Positions 6,350 through 10,059 of a stretch of 10,059 nucleotides of DNA are shown piece after piece. The DNA lies in contig CAMLLE010000067.1 in assembly GCA_946480555.1 (NCBI GenBank), forward strand, positions 1 through 10,059, read 5' to 3'. The notes under the pieces are model-generated. The model had not been told where the DNA came from. It searched no databases and saw only the letters and a list, made by a program, of their open reading frames with translations. The DNA is from an uncultured Verrucomicrobia subdivision 3 bacterium. Lineage in GTDB: Bacteria; Verrucomicrobiota; Verrucomicrobiae; Limisphaerales; CAMLLE01. How positions within the stretch are numbered: the first letter of the stretch is position 1; each line of letters starts with the position of its first letter. Made by a program: the position numbers and the translations under genes.

Positions 6350-7485
6350 GAGTCGAGCATGCGCTCGCGAAAGATGGTTTCAAGCGCCTCACGATGAGTC
6401 TCGCACCGAATTGCATTCTTGATTCCGAGCATGGCTTTGCGTCCGCAGAGCAGCTTGAGCAAAAGGCCGCGCGAATTGAGTTTCCGAAGAACGCGATTGT
6501 AAGCCAGAAGACCGCTCATGTAGCTGAAGCGGCGTTCCCGGCAAAACTCGACCCAGCGAGCCTGCAACTTGGCGTCATCAAGAACCTCATCGGAGAGCCT
6601 CGCCAATTCACGCTGGAAAGTCGCCGCCTTTTCACCGGTAAGCCGCCGGGCCCCGGGTACCGGACTCGATTGCTCAAAGGGAACGATTTCCAGCCTGGCT
6701 TTGCGTGGGGCTGCCACGATCAGTTTCGCCAGAAACCCTTCATGAAACGAACGTCGGCTGCGATAAATCGCCTCGTCCATCACCAAAGCTCCCTGCCCGT
6801 AAATGATGTGGCCACCGCGGTAGTCTTCCCATCCACCAAGGCAGTGTGGGTGTTGAACGACGACTGCGTTGGCGCCCATTTCGATCATGAACCTGCAGGT
6901 GTTCTTAATCCGTGGTGTGGGAACGAGGAACTCGGCGGAACCATGCACCAGGACGATGAGGTAATCGAACTCTTCGCGCCGCGCCTGCACGTTGCGGACA
7001 AAATCAATTATATCCAGCGGATTCGCTCCCCAATCGTTTCCTGTGGCGATGGAAAACTCGTGTTCCGCCATCGCGAGAATGCCAATCCGAAAGCTGCCAG
7101 CCTTTCGGATGAGAATCGTCCTGGCTGCTTCTAGATTCGCGCCGGCCCCTACAGTCCCAACTCCGGCCTGGGCACAAACTGCCATCGTGTTTCTCAAGCC
7201 TGAAGGGCCGTGATCCATGATGTGATTGTTTGCCAGACAAACTACATCGATGCCTCCCTCCTTGATCCCATTGATGCAAGCGCTCGGTTCGCCAAACGTG
7301 GGGCCGGTTTTCGCAATGGGCGATGGTTTGTCGATGAGCGGGCATTCGAGATTGGCGATGACGAGATCTGCGCTTTGCAGTTCCGGCAACAAATCATTGA
7401 ACAGACTCCTGGAATCGCCGGAAATGAAATAGGGACGGTTGCCTTCAATCGGACAAATGTCCGCGCCAATGACGATGGTTGCCAT
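6346..7485 (-). CDS. CapA-family protein (poly-gamma-glutamate capsule / metallophosphatase-fold)
   Basis: A 379-residue protein with a complete PGA_cap (CapA) domain in residues 1 to about 260. The metal-binding-type motifs of this calcineurin-like fold are in order: GADICPIE at 7-14, NLECPL at 45-50, ANNHIMDHG at 85-93, HGSAE at 181-185, and HPHCLGGWEDYRGGHIIYG at 212-230. The last 120 residues are helical, basic and not recognised. CapA is needed for poly-gamma-glutamate capsule export in Bacillus, but many relatives lie in polysaccharide loci. With no CapB/CapC here I do not claim poly-glutamate. No signal peptide or membrane segment is visible, unlike classic membrane-anchored CapA, so a cytoplasmic place is likely. 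ATG 7485 puts the first strand (ATIVIGADI) at the very N-terminus, so little is missing. The stop overlaps the DUF218 start. Confidence 0.87.
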   Translation of the reverse strand: MATIVIGADICPIEGNRPYFISGDSRSLFNDLLPELQSADLVIANLECPLIDKPSPIAKTGPTFGEPSACINGIKEGGIDVVCLANNHIMDHGPSGLRNTMAVCAQAGVGTVGAGANLEAARTILIRKAGSFRIGILAMAEHEFSIATGNDWGANPLDIIDFVRNVQARREEFDYLIVLVHGSAEFLVPTPRIKNTCRFMIEMGANAVVVQHPHCLGGWEDYRGGHIIYGQGALVMDEAIYRSRRSFHEGFLAKLIVAAPRKARLEIVPFEQSSPVPGARRLTGEKAATFQRELARLSDEVLDDAKLQARWVEFCRERRFSYMSGLLAYNRVLRKLNSRGLLLKLLCGRKAMLGIKNAIRCETHREALETIFRERMLDS

Positions 7486-7529
7486 TCTCGATGAAAAGGA
7501 GGTGGTGGATTGGTTGGGGTGAAACCGGA

Positions 7530-9035
7530 TTATCGGTTCAGATCAGAATCTTTATCAGGCCTGGCCACAGTCGAGTTCGTTTCAATTGTTCCGCGGTAGG
7601 TGGTCCACATCGCTTTCACAAACGGTTCCCACAGGTAGCCTTGATGAGAGAATTTTCGCTCCTCCAACTTTGCTTCCGGGTGATGCTTCGAGATAATGCG
7701 CCGATTCTCGCGGTCTTCTTCTGTCATCCAGCGATCGACGTAATCGAAGAAAGCATCGTGGCTCCATTGTTTTTCCGCTTTTAGCAGCCTGAGCGCGAGC
7801 GCCTGGCCCACCCAGGCGCTGCTGGTGTTCGCCCGGCGGTAGCCTTCGCTCTGCCATTGGGAAGCATTCCATTCCGAGGGATGCAGATGCTCGTAAGGCC
7901 CCCATTTGGGACGTTCCGGCTTTCCGGACGCGCGCTGAATGCCTGAATGTCCGGCGAAGAGAGCTTTTGCCCCGGTCCAGCCCTTGCCATACATGGTTTG
8001 GTTGTCTTCACCAAATTCTACTTTTGGATACGTCCGCGTGGGCGACGCCATTGCATCGTCACCGAGCAGAAGGCCGGCAAAGACAATCGGGAATTTCCTA
8101 CCGCTGCCATGCCCGCCCCAACCCTGCCATCCGGGATGTCCATTGCGAATGAGGCCCCAATAATCAATTCCCACCTGAACCACGTTCACCAGCAACGGTT
8201 CCTTTTGTTCCGCTGGCAGATCGAGTAACAGAATCAGGCCTGCCATGGATTGGGCTTCTCCCACCCATTGGCCGTAGTGCGGCATGTTCTCCATGGGATG
8301 ATCAAAACCAAAAAAGCAGGAGTTCACCCATGGGCGTTGAAATATGCCGGCCCACTTTCTGACGTCTGGCACCGGTCCCGGAGGCTTTAATCGTGGTAGC
8401 AAGCCGCGTCTTAAATTTCGGGCCAGGTAAATCTTCTGAGATCGGTCACCGTAGGATGGACGAAAAGCATCGGCAGGCTGTGCTTCCGCCACACACGTCA
8501 GAATCGCAGCGGTCTTGACCGGACTGTCGTCGTGGTGTTCGCGGTAACCATAGGAATGATAGGCGAACTGAGATTTCTCCCCGACGTTGAGGCTTATGGT
8601 TGAAACCAGGCAGTCGCCAGGCTTCATCTGCACTGGGAGGGTGGCGGCCAGATCCGGTTTGAAAAAATTACGGATGCCGCTGTCGTAGGCGGCTTCCTGG
8701 CGTGCGGGCGGATTGAGCATCGACCCGTTCCGTATGTAACGCCCGGCCGCGCGGGCTTTTTCTCGCTTGCCCAGTTCATTTTCCGGAACCTCTGTTCCAA
8801 ACAATGGCTTGGGATCGATTTCCACGATAGTGACTGGTCCCACGACATACCAGTCGCCATTGACGAACCGCCCAGTTGGCGTCGGTTTGTCAAAGATCCA
8901 AGTGATGCCGTACTGAGAAATCTTGTGTTGGAGCGTCAAGGCATCGCCGTGCGAATGGTCCGGGTGGCCCAGGATTGGAAACGCCAGCGTGCCCGCCGCA
9001 AGAGTCAACGCGATTTTCAGAAATTCAAATTTCAT
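7530..9035 (-). CDS. Secreted protein of unknown function, possibly glycan-active
   Basis: A 501-residue protein I cannot assign to a named family. Residues 1-23 form a signal peptide (FLKIALTLAAGTLAFPILG), followed by a His-rich start (HPDHSHGD). Residues 40-180 look beta-rich: ITWIFDKPTPTGRFVNGDWYVVG at 44-66 and NGSMLNP at 103-109. From about 220 the protein becomes helical with many conserved-looking Trp/Gly/His: HYGQWVGEAQSMAGLILLLDL at 253-273, GWQGWGGHGSGRKFPIVFAG at 302-321, ANTSSAWVGQALALRLL at 402-418 and FFDYVDRWM at 429-437. A beta-domain followed by a helical, Trp-rich part fits the alpha/alpha-toroid architecture of some polysaccharide lyases and glycosidases, which would suit trimming of the exported glycan. 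That is inference; catalytic residues are not identified. It lies 48 bases after the flippase gene and 44 before CapA, so is probably in the same operon. It has no sorting tail. Confidence 0.75.
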   Translation of the reverse strand: MKFEFLKIALTLAAGTLAFPILGHPDHSHGDALTLQHKISQYGITWIFDKPTPTGRFVNGDWYVVGPVTIVEIDPKPLFGTEVPENELGKREKARAAGRYIRNGSMLNPPARQEAAYDSGIRNFFKPDLAATLPVQMKPGDCLVSTISLNVGEKSQFAYHSYGYREHHDDSPVKTAAILTCVAEAQPADAFRPSYGDRSQKIYLARNLRRGLLPRLKPPGPVPDVRKWAGIFQRPWVNSCFFGFDHPMENMPHYGQWVGEAQSMAGLILLLDLPAEQKEPLLVNVVQVGIDYWGLIRNGHPGWQGWGGHGSGRKFPIVFAGLLLGDDAMASPTRTYPKVEFGEDNQTMYGKGWTGAKALFAGHSGIQRASGKPERPKWGPYEHLHPSEWNASQWQSEGYRRANTSSAWVGQALALRLLKAEKQWSHDAFFDYVDRWMTEEDRENRRIISKHHPEAKLEERKFSHQGYLWEPFVKAMWTTYRGTIETNSTVARPDKDSDLNR

Positions 9036-9083
9036 CGGGCTTGAATTGGGTGCGCTGTCTTCTTGATGCCAAATGCGGCAGTC

Positions 9084-10059
9084 TCAAGTTTGTGGTTTAC
9101 CGCGCATCCGCAACTCCTTCAACAGCGAAAATAGGTTCCGGCCGCGAAGCGTGCCAAGATACCGAAAAGAGTTCTTCGCTTCACGCCTCGCCTCCGGAAG
9201 TGTCCCGACCAGAGCGCCCGCAGCCAGACCGCCGGCCACCAAGGAACATGCGATTGCCAGCAGCACGTGCGTTTGGTGGAGCCCTGTGAAGTACGTGGCC
9301 ATCGCCGCTACGCTCACAGTTGCGACGACCAGAAGAGTTGGAACGACGCTGCATTTGAGCGGAAGGCCATCCCGTTGCTTCAATCGGCGGAACGATGCCG
9401 TGCAGGCGAAGATTTCTCCGAAAAGTCCAGAACACGCTACCATCCAGAGTGGCATTTCAGCCACAGCCAGCGCCAGCGCCGGAATCAGCGAAGTGCCGCC
9501 CCAGAAATTTGAAATCACCTGATTCGCTGAATCGCCTTTGGCGATGGCTGCAATGGCTGAAGCCAGTCGAATGTTACGGATAGCATTCACGGCTGCGAGG
9601 CACGCGAGGACGATGCCCGCTCCTTCATATTGCTTTCCAAATACCAGACGCATCATTGCTTCTGCGCCCACGACAATGCAGGCCCCATAGGCAGCGGAAA
9701 AGGCGCTGATGGCAGCGACGATCAGCCCATACCTTCTTGTAAATGTGACCGGATCGTCCTGGACCTTTGCCATGACCGGGAGCATCACTGACGCAAACAT
9801 CCCCGTGAAAAAGAGTGTCGGAACCGTCGCGAGAGAAGCAGCGGCTGCATAAGCACCGAGGTCTGACATGGAGCAGAAGCTTGCCACGATGAACTGATCG
9901 CCTCGAACCATGAAGAAAGTGACAAAGCCGTTGAGCAGCAGCGGCCAGCCAAACCGCAGCATTCGCATTGCGTACTCGCGATGCAACTGCCAGCGGTAGC
10001 GCTGCTGGGCAAACCAGTGGGTCGCCCCGACCATTAGAACGGCCTTGATGATGAGCAAC
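9084..10059 (-). CDS. Wzx-like oligosaccharide flippase, C-terminal part (5' end outside window)
   Basis: The frame is open from the right edge to TGA at 9084-9086, giving about 325 residues. A TTG near the edge is not taken as the true start. The sequence is highly hydrophobic, with about eight membrane helices, for example around residues 36-61 (WPLLLNGFVTFF...), 67-95, 109-133, 143-172, 187-220, 237-260 and 265-285. The FGWPLLLNGFVTFFMVRGDQ segment and the DLGAYAAAASLATVPTLFF segment that follows are typical of Polysacc_synt/MATE-type flippases, where an early helix pair carries the RGDQ/YD-like motif. Such proteins move undecaprenyl-linked oligosaccharide units across the inner membrane for Wzy-type assembly. 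About a third of a normal 450-500 residue flippase is missing. The basic C-terminus (RNLFSLLKELRMRGKPQT) is cytoplasmic. Confidence 0.85.
   Translation of the reverse strand, partial: LLIIKAVLMVGATHWFAQQRYRWQLHREYAMRMLRFGWPLLLNGFVTFFMVRGDQFIVASFCSMSDLGAYAAAASLATVPTLFFTGMFASVMLPVMAKVQDDPVTFTRRYGLIVAAISAFSAAYGACIVVGAEAMMRLVFGKQYEGAGIVLACLAAVNAIRNIRLASAIAAIAKGDSANQVISNFWGGTSLIPALALAVAEMPLWMVACSGLFGEIFACTASFRRLKQRDGLPLKCSVVPTLLVVATVSVAAMATYFTGLHQTHVLLAIACSLVAGGLAAGALVGTLPEARREAKNSFRYLGTLRGRNLFSLLKELRMRGKPQT

Noticed and set aside
6394..7134. 246-codon open frame on the plus strand
   Set aside because: Antisense to the CapA gene, whose motifs are clear. The plus-strand product has no recognisable features.
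7523..7538. AACCG/CGGTT hairpin across the stop codon of the 501-residue protein gene
   Set aside because: Only five perfect pairs and no U-tract. The next gene lies 44 bases on in the same direction, so termination here is unlikely.
1..10059. tRNA, rRNA, CRISPR, insertion sequence or prophage elements
   Set aside because: No cloverleaf, rRNA-like stretch, regularly spaced repeat, transposase or integrase motif was found on reading both strands.

Overview
The window looks like part of an exopolysaccharide (EPS) locus of a Gram-negative bacterium with an exosortase-type protein-sorting system, most likely a member of the Verrucomicrobiota (Pedosphaera/Limisphaerales-like). This placement is an inference. 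It rests on a protein ending in a VPDGG variant of the VPDSG-CTERM sorting tail, an outer-membrane beta-barrel protein, and the mix of Wzx flippase, WbpA-type dehydrogenase, CapA, DUF218 and FemAB/GNAT genes. No rRNA or tRNA gene is visible to confirm it.

All nine supported genes lie on the minus strand, so transcription runs from right to left. From the right edge: the C-terminal part of a Wzx-like polysaccharide flippase (9084-10059, 5' end outside the window); a secreted 501-residue protein of unknown function, perhaps glycan-active (7530-9035); a CapA-family metallophosphatase-fold protein (6346-7485), overlapping by ATGA a membrane-anchored DUF218/YdcF-like protein (5624-6349); a WbpA-type UDP-N-acetylglucosamine 6-dehydrogenase (4127-5488); and two acyltransferase/FemAB-like proteins coupled by ATGA (3079-3960 and 1958-3082). 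After a gap of about 300 bases come a VPDSG-CTERM surface protein (964-1659), a strong stem-loop (894-927), and the N-terminal part of an outer-membrane beta-barrel protein (1-716, 3' end outside the window).

A reasonable joint model is as follows. WbpA makes a uronic-acid nucleotide sugar. The FemAB/GNAT pair, possibly with CapA, decorates the glycan or its precursor with acyl or aminoacyl groups. The flippase moves lipid-linked repeat units across the inner membrane. DUF218 and the secreted 501-residue protein act in the periplasm or outside. The beta-barrel protein serves export or anchoring at the outer membrane. The VPDSG-CTERM protein is a sorted surface product that works with the polysaccharide. 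An exosortase, glycosyltransferases and a Wzc/Wzb-type export module would be expected outside the window; none is visible here.

The most notable signals are a sigma-54-type -24/-12 element with correct GG-N10-GC spacing placed just upstream of the VPDSG-CTERM gene, and a single cysteine plus a QxA[IVL]W motif in that protein, which suggests an internal thioester adhesin domain. Several inverted repeats lie in the gaps before the dehydrogenase and acyltransferase genes.
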